64,000 bases of DNA from Microbacterium aoyamense (GTDB lineage: Bacteria > Actinomycetota > Actinomycetes > Actinomycetales > Microbacteriaceae): assembly GCF_023155855.1 (NCBI RefSeq), contig NZ_JAKNUT010000007.1:62001-126000 (forward strand), read 5' to 3'. This document shows, one piece after another, positions 17,433 through 25,387 of this stretch. The notes under the pieces are model-generated. The model saw nothing but the letters and a program-made list of their open reading frames with translations, ran no database searches and was not told where the DNA came from. Position numbers and translations under genes: made by a program. Positions within the stretch are counted from its first letter, which is position 1, and every line of letters starts with the position of its first letter.

Positions 17433-19015
17433 GTGCCGAGAGCCCGAGCGCAGCCACCTTCAACCGACGGCTCGCGATCCTGCTCGCCATGGCGATGTTC
17501 GTCCTGGTCGTCGACACGTCGATCATGAACGTCTCGATCTCGGCAGTCGTGCGCGACATCGGCACCACGGTCAGCGGCGTTCAGTCCGCGATCGCCCTCG
17601 AGGCGCTGGTGTCGGCGGCCTTCATCCTGATCGGCAGCAAAGTCGGCGACCTCATCGGTCGGAAGCGCGCCTACATCATCGGGCTGCTCTGCTACGCCGC
17701 CGGTGCGATCGCGATGACGCTGGCACAATCACTTCTTCCCATCATCATCTTCTGGGCGTTCGTCGGCGGCCTCGGCGCCTCGCTTCTCCTCCCATCAATG
17801 CAGTCGCTCATCCACGGGAACTTCGAAGGAGCAGCCCAGAAGCGGGTCTATGCGCTTGTGGGCGGCTCTGCTGCCATCGCTGCGGCCGTCGGGCCGCTCA
17901 TCGGCGGATTCATCACGACCTTCCTCTCCTGGCGGATCGCCTTCCTGCTCGAGGCGATCGTCATCGGAGTCGTCCTGCTCGGCATCAAACTCATCCACGA
18001 CGTCCCGTACACGGGCAGCCGCAGGATCGACGTCGTCGGTTCGATCTTGTCCGTCGTCGGCATGGGCGGCGTGGTCATCGGCATCCTGGTGTGGCAGGAG
18101 GGTGAGGGCCCGGTGCTTCTCCTCATCGCCGTGGGGCTGCTTGGCTTGGGAAGTCTCGCTTACTGGTTGATTCGACGTAAGCGCGCCGGCAAGGCGACCC
18201 TGCTCGATCCGACCCTCTTCTTCTCCAAGCCGTTCCGGCTGGGAGTGACCCAGCAGATGATGCAGCAGATCGCGCTGGGCGGCACCATGATCGTTCTGCC
18301 CATCTATCTCCAGATGGTGCTCGGCTACAACGCGCTGCAGGCGGGACTCTCCATCGCGCCGCTGTCGCTGAGCATGTTCGCGATCGCGTTGCTCGCGGGC
18401 AGGGCGAAGCGCTCGCGGAGGCCGGCGACGCTGGTCCTCTGGGGCTTCGTCCTTCTCATCGTCGGGCTGGTGCTGCTGGTCTTCGTCGTTCCGCGCGCCG
18501 AATCCGGATGGCTTCTCCTTGGGCCGCTCGTCATCGCGGGCGTGGGTCTGGGGCTCCTTGTGTCGCAACTGAACAATTACACCCTGTCCCCGATCTCGGA
18601 CGAACGAGTCAGCGAAGCGGCAGGTGTCAACTCCGCGGCCGGATCGTTCGGGCTGTCTTTCGGGCTCGCGTTCGCCGGCGCGATCATGCTCGCTTCGCTC
18701 GCTCTCGTCTTCACCTTCCTCGCGGATTCCAGCTCCGTGCTCCCCGCCGAGGACAAACAGCAGGTGGCCCAAGTGCTCGAGGAGGACGCGCAGATCATGT
18801 CCAACGAACTGCTCGCCGAACTCCTCGTCGACCAGCCGGAGGCGATACAGGGGGAGGTCATCCGCATCAACACGGTGGCACGTCCCATCGCCCTCCAGAT
18901 CGCCCTCCTCATCCCGATCTTCGCGGCGCTCGTCGGCGTGATCGGCGCGCTCCGAATGCGGCGCGTTCCGGACCCCAAACCCTCCGGATCGGGCACAGAG
19001 ACCCTCTTGGGCTGA
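17429..19015 (+). CDS. MFS drug-efflux transporter, DHA2 (14-TM) type
   Basis: This 528-residue antiporter is of the EmrB/QacA class. It has the motif D1-like VVDTSIMNVSISAVVRDIG at the first helix and motif A GSKVGDLIGRKRAYIIG between TM2 and TM3. The length and hydrophobicity fit 14 helices, and a large extracytoplasmic loop lies between the last two helices (about residues 430-480). It should export drugs or other amphipaths with protons. The 73-aa gene overlaps its start. Confidence 0.88.
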   Translation: MSAESPSAATFNRRLAILLAMAMFVLVVDTSIMNVSISAVVRDIGTTVSGVQSAIALEALVSAAFILIGSKVGDLIGRKRAYIIGLLCYAAGAIAMTLAQSLLPIIIFWAFVGGLGASLLLPSMQSLIHGNFEGAAQKRVYALVGGSAAIAAAVGPLIGGFITTFLSWRIAFLLEAIVIGVVLLGIKLIHDVPYTGSRRIDVVGSILSVVGMGGVVIGILVWQEGEGPVLLLIAVGLLGLGSLAYWLIRRKRAGKATLLDPTLFFSKPFRLGVTQQMMQQIALGGTMIVLPIYLQMVLGYNALQAGLSIAPLSLSMFAIALLAGRAKRSRRPATLVLWGFVLLIVGLVLLVFVVPRAESGWLLLGPLVIAGVGLGLLVSQLNNYTLSPISDERVSEAAGVNSAAGSFGLSFGLAFAGAIMLASLALVFTFLADSSSVLPAEDKQQVAQVLEEDAQIMSNELLAELLVDQPEAIQGEVIRINTVARPIALQIALLIPIFAALVGVIGALRMRRVPDPKPSGSGTETLLG

Positions 19016-19057
19016 ACCCAGAACCCCGCAATCACTGAGATCGTCTAGGAGGACGAC

Positions 19058-19546
19058 ATGAACGAAGAGTCGGCGACCATCGAACCTCGACGGACGAAGC
19101 TCACACTCGTCAAAGCTGCCGGGGTCGTCGGCATGATCATCGGCGTCCTGCTGATCGTGGTGGGCGTCGTCGCCTGGATCGGTGTGACGAATCAGCTGAC
19201 GGCCGAGAAGATCACCATCCCCGACGACGCCATCGCGTTCCAGGGGCAGCAGGTCACGGGGCCATTCACCGCCTACGTGCAGGCCGACATCATCAACACG
19301 CACGCCCTCAGCGCGTCGGGCGGCAAGACCTATGCGGAACTAGATCAGGACGACCCGGCACGAGCGACGGTCATGCAGGCATCCTTCCTGCGGGCGTCGT
19401 TGTTCACCTCAGTCGTGGCCTACGGGGTATCGCTCTTCGCCGTCGGTATGGGCGCGGTGTGCATCATCTTCGGATGGGCGATCGTGCGGCTCGCCGGAGC
19501 ACCCGTGGTCATCAGACGGTCGACCGTGGCGGCCACCAGTGCATAG
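19058..19546 (+). CDS. Two-helix membrane protein of the misnamed LigA-like group
   Basis: The 162-residue protein has a transmembrane helix near residues 22-45 and another near 115-140, around an extracytoplasmic domain containing GPFTAYVQADIINTHALSASGGKTYAELD. Related actinobacterial proteins are often labelled aromatic ring-opening dioxygenase LigA, but no dioxygenase residues are present, so I would not use that name. AGGAGG lies a few bases before the ATG. It sits in a run with the MFS pump and DUF1269 genes. Confidence 0.75.
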   Translation: MNEESATIEPRRTKLTLVKAAGVVGMIIGVLLIVVGVVAWIGVTNQLTAEKITIPDDAIAFQGQQVTGPFTAYVQADIINTHALSASGGKTYAELDQDDPARATVMQASFLRASLFTSVVAYGVSLFAVGMGAVCIIFGWAIVRLAGAPVVIRRSTVAATSA

Positions 19547-19587
19547 CTCCGCTCCCGAGCCTGCCGGCATCCATATCCCCCCAACAG

Positions 19588-19606
19588 GATGACGTGCCGC
19601 GTCATC
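19588..19606 (+). terminator. Hairpin after the 162-aa gene
   Basis: GATGACG and CGTCATC form a 7-base stem around a 5-base loop, 41 bases after the stop. No U tract follows. It may be a weak terminator or an operator. Confidence 0.35.
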
Positions 19607-19697
19607 GCACACGCATACGATCACCGCACCGTGATGAAAGCGGAGCTCGTGGTGATCTGCCGGGTCGCCCTCGAGCTCGACCTCGAAGGAGAGAACG

Positions 19698-20225
19698 ATG
19701 GGTAGCAAGAACCTCGCGCTGGTGGTCGGATCGTACGACGACACCGCCGCAGCATCCGAAGACTACGAAGCCCTCAGAAGCGGCCAGGATTCCGGCGGAT
19801 ATGAGATCATCGGCGCCGTCGTGCTCGTCCGCGACAAGGACGGCAAAGTGCAGGTGAAGGAGCACGGTGCGCACTCGGTGGGCCACGGGGCGGCGTGGGG
19901 AGCGGGCGCTGGAGTGGTGGTCGGGCTCTTCGCGCCGCCCCTGCTCGCTGCGACCGCTGTCGGTGCGGGTATCGGCGCGATCCTCGGCAAGATCAAGAAG
20001 AGCCGCGACGAGAAGCGATTCGGCGTCGATGTGGACGAATATCTCGCGCCCGGGACGTCGGCGGTTGTGGCGGTCGTCGACGACAAGTGGGCCGACCGTG
20101 TCGAGAACGCGCTCACGCGTTCGGACAAGCGCATCAGCAAGGCGATCGACTCCGACGACTACGACAAGCTGCGCAAAGCGCTCGAAGAATCGGCCGACGA
20201 CGTCGTGGAGCAGATCAACTCCTAA
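19698..20225 (+). CDS. DUF1269 membrane-associated protein
   Basis: The 175-residue protein begins with a ferredoxin-like segment (NLALVVGSYDDTAAASEDYEALRS), has a Gly/Ala-rich hydrophobic hairpin near residues 60-95 (HGAAWGAGAGVVVGLFAPPLLAATAVGAGIGAILG), and ends in a helical region (DKRISKAIDSDDYDKLRKALEE). This matches DUF1269, a family linked to stress and envelope conditions but without a known activity. GGAGAG precedes the ATG. A strong terminator follows at 20249. Confidence 0.82.
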   Translation: MGSKNLALVVGSYDDTAAASEDYEALRSGQDSGGYEIIGAVVLVRDKDGKVQVKEHGAHSVGHGAAWGAGAGVVVGLFAPPLLAATAVGAGIGAILGKIKKSRDEKRFGVDVDEYLAPGTSAVVAVVDDKWADRVENALTRSDKRISKAIDSDDYDKLRKALEESADDVVEQINS

Positions 20226-20248
20226 CTCGATCGCCGGAACCGCGAATC

Positions 20249-20278
20249 GATGACCCCGGGAGCCTTCCCGGGGTCATC
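20249..20278 (+). terminator. Strong terminator hairpin after the DUF1269 gene
   Basis: A perfect 12-base stem, GATGACCCCGGG paired with CCCGGGGTCATC, encloses a 6-base loop 23 bases after the stop codon. It separates the MFS-DUF1269 run from the SHOCT/ATPase genes. Confidence 0.75.
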
Positions 20279-20379
20279 ATCCTGTTGGGGTGATGACCGC
20301 CGCCCAGTGGAAGAGGACAGTGGGCCCTGGCGGGCGACCCCACGGATGGCGCTCGCTCCGATCGAACGAAAGGCAGATC

Positions 20380-20766
20380 ATGATGACCGGCAGCTTTTGG
20401 GACTTCCTCCTGTGGATCTTCTGGTTCTACATCCTCTTCGCATGCATCTGGATCTTCATCACGATCATCATCGATCTGTTCCGCGACCACACTCTGAACG
20501 GGTGGGCGAAGGCCGGCTGGGTGATCTTCCTCGTGATCTTCCCGTTCCTCGCGGCACTGATCTACCTCATCGCCCGCGGTCGCGGTATGGCGCAACGTGA
20601 GCTCGAACGACGCGGGCAAGCGCAGAGCGAGACCAACGACTACATCCGCAGCGTGGCCGGCACGTCGTCCCCGGCCGGCGAGATCGAATCCGCCAAGAAG
20701 CTCCTCGACTCCGGCGCGATCACGCAGGCCGAGTACGACACGCTGAAGGCCAAGGCGCTCGCATAG
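20380..20766 (+). CDS. SHOCT-domain membrane protein
   Basis: This 128-residue protein has two transmembrane helices (FWDFLLWIFWFYILFACIWIF and AGWVIFLVIFPFLAALIYLIA). A C-terminal SHOCT motif follows (IESAKKLLDSGAITQAEYDTLKAKALA), a short helical pair common at the end of oligomeric bacterial proteins. GAAAGG lies before the ATG at 20380. The P-type ATPase gene starts 16 bases after its stop, so they are probably co-transcribed. Confidence 0.84.
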   Translation: MMTGSFWDFLLWIFWFYILFACIWIFITIIIDLFRDHTLNGWAKAGWVIFLVIFPFLAALIYLIARGRGMAQRELERRGQAQSETNDYIRSVAGTSSPAGEIESAKKLLDSGAITQAEYDTLKAKALA

Positions 20767-20782
20767 CGGCGGCCTTCTCATC

Positions 20783-23491
20783 ATGAGCATCGCGGAAGCC
20801 GCCCCGTCCGCTCCCTGGTTCACGCAAGACGCGGATGCGGTCGTCGCGGCCTTCGGCACGGACGCCCGCACGGGGCTCACGGGTGCGGAGGCCGCGCGCC
20901 GACTCGCAGAGCACGGTCCCAACTCGATCGCGTCCGAACCTCAGCCGTCGATCTGGCAGGTGGCTTTCCGCCAGCTGATAGATCCGATGAACGTGATGCT
21001 GGTCATCGTGGCCATCATCAGCCTTTTCATCAACCAGGTGAGCGTGGGCATCGTCGTGGGCGCCCTCGTGGTGTTGAACGTGTTCCTCGGAACGCGCCAG
21101 GAGATGAAGGCGAAGGCGTCGGTCGACGCACTGTCGAAGATGCAGATCCCGAAGGCGAGGGTCGTGCGGGACGGCTCGCTCCTGCAGATCGAGTCCACGA
21201 ATCTGGTCGCGGGCGATGTCGTGGCGCTCGAGGCGGGCGACATCGTCCCCGCGGACGGACGCATCCTCCGCTCAGCCACCCTCGAAACACAGGAAGCCGC
21301 CCTGACCGGAGAGAGCGCGCCGATCGCCAAAGACGCCGGCACGATCGGCGACCCCGAAACAACTCTGGGCGATCGTACCGACATGGTGTTCCAGAACACG
21401 ATGGTGACGCGCGGGACGGCGACCGTCGTGATCACCGACACCGGCATGAACACGCAGATGGGGCAGATCGCCTCGATGCTGTCGGCGGTCAAGCCGGCCA
21501 AGTCTCCATTGCAGCGCGAACTCGACTCACTGACGGGTGTTCTCGGGTGGATCGCCTGGGGCGCCGTCGCGATCATCGTCGTGACCGGTCTGCTCCGCGG
21601 CCAAGAGATCGCGTCGGTCATCCTGCTCGGCATCTCGATGGCGATCTCGGCCATCCCTACGGGCATGCCCTCGTTCGTGCAGGCGATGCTGTCCTATGGT
21701 TCCAGGCAGCTCGCCGAGCACAATGCCGTGGTCAAGAACCTCACGGACGTCGAGACGCTCGGGGCTACCAGCGCGATCAACTCCGATAAGACCGGCACCC
21801 TCACGATGAACGAGATGACGGTCGAGTCGCTCTACCTCGCGGGCGAGTGGTACTCCGTCGGCGGCACCGGTTATGAGAAGGTCGGCGAGATCCGCCAGGT
21901 GGCTGATCAGCCCAACCCCGACTTCTCGCCGCTGGCGCTCGGACTGACCCTGTGCAGCGACGCGACGGTATCCGACGACGGGGACGTCATCGGCGACCCC
22001 ACCGAAGCGGCGCTCGTCGTGCTCGCGGCGAAGATGGGGGCGGATGCCGAGCTCACGCGCGCCACGTATCCCCGGTTGGCCGAGGTGCCGTTCGACTCCG
22101 CGTACAAGTTCATGGCGACCTTCCACGATGTCCCGCGCGGGGACTCGACCCTTCGAGTCGTGCTCGTCAAGGGCGGACCGGATGTCGTCCTCGACCGCTG
22201 CTCGACGGTCGCCACCGCCGACGGCCCGGTCTCGATCGACACGCAGCGCGACGTCGTGCTGGGAGCCAACCGGCGGCTCTCAGAGCAAGGACTGCGGGTG
22301 CTCGCGTTCGCGATCCGCCGGTTGCCGGCCGGTGCGCCGGTGCCAGCTGATCCTATGGCGGAAGTGACCGACCTCGAACTCGTCGGCCTCGTCGGCATCA
22401 TCGACCCGCTCCGCCCGTCGTCGAAGGAGGCCGTGCGCATCGCGCACGAGGCCGGCATCGAGGTGCGCATGATCACGGGCGACCACGCGATCACCGCCGC
22501 CGCGATCGGAGCGAAGCTGGGACTCGGCCCCGGGGCGGCGAGCGGCGCTGAGATCCAGGCGATGAGCGACGATGAGCTCAAGGCGGCGCTGCCGAACCTG
22601 CACGTGTTCGGGCGGGTCACGCCCGAGGACAAGCTGCGCCTCGCGCGACTCATGCAAGAGGACGGCGCGGTCGTCGCGATGACCGGAGATGCTGTGAACG
22701 ACGCCGCCGCGCTCAAGCAGGCCGATATCGGCGTGGCGATGGGCTCGGGCAGCGAGGTCACGAAGCAGGCCGGCAAGATGATCCTCGTCGACGACAACTT
22801 CGGCACGCTCGTCACCGCCGTGCGGCTGGGACGCTCGATCTACGACAAGATCGTCAGCTACGTCCGCTATCAGATGTCGCAGCTCTTCTCCCTCGTGCTG
22901 CTTTTCCTGGTGGCGAGTCTGTTCGACATCAACGACGGCGTGCCGCTCACGCCGATCATGATCCTGTTCCTCAACTTCTTCATCTCGATCTTCCCGGTCA
23001 TCGTGATCCTGCTCGACCCCGCACCCGCGGGGATCATGCTGCTGCCGCCGCGCGACCCGAAGAAGACGATCGCGAACGGCGGCGCGGTCGTCCTCTGGTT
23101 CGCGTACGGCGGCGTGCTGTTCCTGATGACACTCGTGCCGCTGCTCCTGTTCCCCGATCAGCTGAGTTCCACGCAGCCCAACGCGCCCGTGACGATGACC
23201 TTCGTCGTCGCCGCGTTCGGCGCCATCTTCGGCGGACTCGCGATGCGCCGTGACCCCGAGTCAGGTTTGACCGCCCCGATCCTCGCCGCGGTGAAATGGC
23301 TGTCGATCCCGACCGCCCTCACCGTCGCGGCGGTCGAGATCGGCTTCCTGCAGCGCTTGGTGGGCACGGTCTCGCTCACGGGCAACGAATGGCTCATCGC
23401 GATCGCCCTCGCCCTCGTCGTGCCCCTCTTCGTCGAGGTCGAGAAGGCCATCCGCCGCGGACGCATCGCCCGGCGGCTCGCCTCGACGTGA
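20783..23491 (+). CDS. Cation-translocating P-type ATPase (P2-like) with variant TM4 motif
   Basis: The 902-residue ATPase has the phosphorylation site NSDKTGT (Asp335), the TGES loop (AALTGESAPIAK), the nucleotide-binding KGGPDVVLDRC block and the hinge MTGDAVNDAAALKQADIGVAMG. Ten transmembrane helices are predicted. The usual PEGLP ion-binding motif in TM4 reads P-T-G-M-P (292-296): the acidic residue is a Thr. The transported ion therefore cannot be inferred from Ca2+, Na+ or H+ pumps. It follows the SHOCT gene. Confidence 0.88.
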   Translation: MSIAEAAPSAPWFTQDADAVVAAFGTDARTGLTGAEAARRLAEHGPNSIASEPQPSIWQVAFRQLIDPMNVMLVIVAIISLFINQVSVGIVVGALVVLNVFLGTRQEMKAKASVDALSKMQIPKARVVRDGSLLQIESTNLVAGDVVALEAGDIVPADGRILRSATLETQEAALTGESAPIAKDAGTIGDPETTLGDRTDMVFQNTMVTRGTATVVITDTGMNTQMGQIASMLSAVKPAKSPLQRELDSLTGVLGWIAWGAVAIIVVTGLLRGQEIASVILLGISMAISAIPTGMPSFVQAMLSYGSRQLAEHNAVVKNLTDVETLGATSAINSDKTGTLTMNEMTVESLYLAGEWYSVGGTGYEKVGEIRQVADQPNPDFSPLALGLTLCSDATVSDDGDVIGDPTEAALVVLAAKMGADAELTRATYPRLAEVPFDSAYKFMATFHDVPRGDSTLRVVLVKGGPDVVLDRCSTVATADGPVSIDTQRDVVLGANRRLSEQGLRVLAFAIRRLPAGAPVPADPMAEVTDLELVGLVGIIDPLRPSSKEAVRIAHEAGIEVRMITGDHAITAAAIGAKLGLGPGAASGAEIQAMSDDELKAALPNLHVFGRVTPEDKLRLARLMQEDGAVVAMTGDAVNDAAALKQADIGVAMGSGSEVTKQAGKMILVDDNFGTLVTAVRLGRSIYDKIVSYVRYQMSQLFSLVLLFLVASLFDINDGVPLTPIMILFLNFFISIFPVIVILLDPAPAGIMLLPPRDPKKTIANGGAVVLWFAYGGVLFLMTLVPLLLFPDQLSSTQPNAPVTMTFVVAAFGAIFGGLAMRRDPESGLTAPILAAVKWLSIPTALTVAAVEIGFLQRLVGTVSLTGNEWLIAIALALVVPLFVEVEKAIRRGRIARRLAST

Positions 23492-23633
23492 CTGAGCCGC
23501 GATCACGACGGAGCCGACGTTCATCGCGGGATGCCTTGCGGCCGGTGTTCCGGATGTTGCATGGATTCTGGAACAGGCGGGCTCAGCACTGAATCTGGGA
23601 CAGAAAAATCCAGGTCGGAGTCAAGAAGTAGTT

Positions 23634-23656
23634 GGCGGAGGATAGGGGATTCGAAC
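23634..23656 (-). repeat. att core: 23-bp tRNA-Ser remnant between segments A and B
   Basis: The 23 bases are identical to those at 8304, 33100 and 59169. The sequence to its right differs from the left ends of segments A and C, so a different element (B) begins here. Confidence 0.85.
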
Positions 23657-23777
23657 TGTCTTCTCTCCTTGCGTAGCCAGGTGCGTAGAGGGGTCGTTTG
23701 GCCAGTCCGCACAAGGGATCTCGGCTTTGTCCGCCGATCAGCCGCGACACCGAGAACCAGCGCTGTGCAACGGCGGT

Positions 23778-23796
23778 GTTGCATGGGCTGTTGCAT
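23778..23796 (+). promoter_or_regulatory. Paired GTTGCAT motifs, left end of segment B
   Basis: GTTGCAT occurs at 23778 and again at 23790, exactly 12 bases apart. The same pair with the same spacing is at the other end of segment B. This fits arm-type integrase binding sites; it also lies just upstream of the first integrase gene. Confidence 0.5.
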
Positions 23797-23811
23797 AGAG
23801 GGGGAAACATC

Positions 23812-25020
23812 ATGATCACTAGTCCGCCCAGCACGGAGGGCATGTGGCACGGAGCGAAGCATTTGGACGCGACGACAGCAGCGCGCTGGGCGGAAGCCCT
23901 GGAGGCGTTTGAGGTAGCTCAGGGGCACGTGAGCGAACAGATGCGCCGTCGACGGTTGAGGCATGTGCGCCGCTTCGCACTGTTCGCGAAGGTGTCACCG
24001 TGGCACGTGTCCCGCGATCTCGTTGACGCCTGGTGCGCCTCGCTCGCGCCGCTCGCCCCGTCGACGCGCACAGCGATGACGGGGGACGTGCGATGTTTCT
24101 ACAGGTGGGCGATGGCCAGTCAGCGCGTGACGGCCGACCCCACGGCTCACACCGGACACAAGATGTTGCGCAGGCCAGTGCCCGAGCAATGGGACGCGCC
24201 TATTCTTGCTTTCGAGCGCTCTCTATGGGCGCAGGGTACGTCGCCCTCGACGGTGCGCGCTTGGGGCGACGGTCTGCGAGCGTTCGCGCGGGACCATGCA
24301 CATCTGCAACCGTTCGCCGTCACCGTCGATGACCTCTACGAGTGGATGGCCGGCAAGCGTTGGGCGAGGGAGACTCGCCGCGGCCGTAAGTCGATGCTGC
24401 GGACGTTCTATGCATGGGCCGTCGAGACGGAGCGCACAACCGAAAATCCGACGCTGAAGCTGCCGAAGGTGAAGGCAGGCGATCCGGTGGCGCGGCCCGC
24501 GACCGACGCTGAGTATGCCACTGCTCTCGGCGACGCGGATCCACGATGGGGGCTCGCGCTTCGGTTGGCGGCTGAGCTCGGGCTCAGGCGGGCCGAGGTC
24601 GCGCGGGTTCACACGAGTGATCTTGTGGACGACGGAAACGGAGCGACGTGGTTGACCGTACATGGCAAGGGCTCAAAGCTTCGGCGTGTACCGATGCCCT
24701 GGTCGCTCGCTGCGGCGGTGCGGGCGCACGGCCCGGGCTATGTGTTCCCCGGCCGAATTGTCGAGCGACAGGCCCACGTGAGCGCCGAGGGGCATTTGTC
24801 GCCGAGGTATGTCGGTAAGCGGCTCGCCGAGCTGCTCCCAGCCGGAGTGACGATGCACGCGCTGAGACATCGGTTTGCGACGAAGGCGTACAACGTCGAT
24901 CGCGATGTATTCACAGTTCAGAAGCTGCTTGGCCATGCTTCGCCGGCCACGACGCAACGTTATGTTCAGGTTGCCGACGACCGCATGCGCGCCCTCGTCG
25001 AGGCGGTGAACGGTCGATGA
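23812..25020 (+). CDS. Tyrosine recombinase/integrase with two core-binding segments
   Basis: This 402-residue protein has the catalytic set of tyrosine recombinases: Arg in ELGLRRAEV (about 259), Lys in HGKGSKLRR (about 286), His349-x-x-Arg352, His375 and Tyr384. The N-terminal half looks duplicated: STRTAMTGDVRCFYRWA...TADPT (about 85-111) resembles TRRGRKSMLRTFYAWA...TENPT (about 188-214), implying two core-binding-like units. GAGGGGG precedes the ATG at 23812. It starts 155 bases from an att core, so it belongs to segment B; its stop overlaps the next start as ATGA. Confidence 0.9.
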   Translation: MITSPPSTEGMWHGAKHLDATTAARWAEALEAFEVAQGHVSEQMRRRRLRHVRRFALFAKVSPWHVSRDLVDAWCASLAPLAPSTRTAMTGDVRCFYRWAMASQRVTADPTAHTGHKMLRRPVPEQWDAPILAFERSLWAQGTSPSTVRAWGDGLRAFARDHAHLQPFAVTVDDLYEWMAGKRWARETRRGRKSMLRTFYAWAVETERTTENPTLKLPKVKAGDPVARPATDAEYATALGDADPRWGLALRLAAELGLRRAEVARVHTSDLVDDGNGATWLTVHGKGSKLRRVPMPWSLAAAVRAHGPGYVFPGRIVERQAHVSAEGHLSPRYVGKRLAELLPAGVTMHALRHRFATKAYNVDRDVFTVQKLLGHASPATTQRYVQVADDRMRALVEAVNGR

Positions 25021-25340
25021 GCCTCGAACTGTCACCCGAGGACGAAGCGGCGCTCGCGCGGAGGATCGATTGCCCTGTGACTTGGTGTTCAGGTCGGTGG
25101 CTCGATCACGGCGGCGATGGAGAGCCGCCTGAGCGGTGGCTCCACGCCGACGACGACGGCATCGATCTGCCGCACGGTGCGATTCTCTACCAGTCTCAGG
25201 AGGGCGCCGGTCCCGGGTCTGTGATGCTCGTGAACGACAAGATGGAGCTGGCGACAGCGGCCAGCATGACGGATCTCATCAGAATTCTGCGCGCACTCGC
25301 CGACGCCATCGAGCTCGTCGAGGGGAATCGGCAGAGGTGA
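25017..25340 (+). CDS. Phage-like small protein, DUF6907-type
   Basis: The 107-residue protein has a Cys/Trp-containing core (CPVTWCSGRWLDH...) and a beta-rich centre, ending in a helix (SMTDLIRILRALADAIELVE). This resembles DUF6907-like proteins found in actinobacterial phages and integrative elements; no function is known. Its start overlaps the integrase stop (ATGA), so it is translated from the same transcript. Confidence 0.62.
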   Translation: MSLELSPEDEAALARRIDCPVTWCSGRWLDHGGDGEPPERWLHADDDGIDLPHGAILYQSQEGAGPGSVMLVNDKMELATAASMTDLIRILRALADAIELVEGNRQR

Positions 25341-25387
25341 AGTAACAGCCAGCCTCAGCGGGTGGCACGCGATGGAAGGATAGCGAC

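Larger units (their letters stand above)
23492..23811. other. Gap with att core and arm-like repeats, no gene
   Basis: These 320 bases contain one GTTGCAT at 23556, the tRNA-Ser core at 23634-23656, two GTTGCAT at 23778 and 23790, and the ribosome site of the integrase. The small frames crossing it are not supported by composition or start signals. Confidence 0.7.

Noticed and set aside
19058..19546. Naming the membrane protein LigA dioxygenase
   Set aside because: It has no metal or catalytic residues of a ring-opening dioxygenase; the name is a propagated label.
23531..23964. Several short frames around the att core upstream of the first integrase
   Set aside because: They overlap on both strands, have no start signals and cover the att/arm region.
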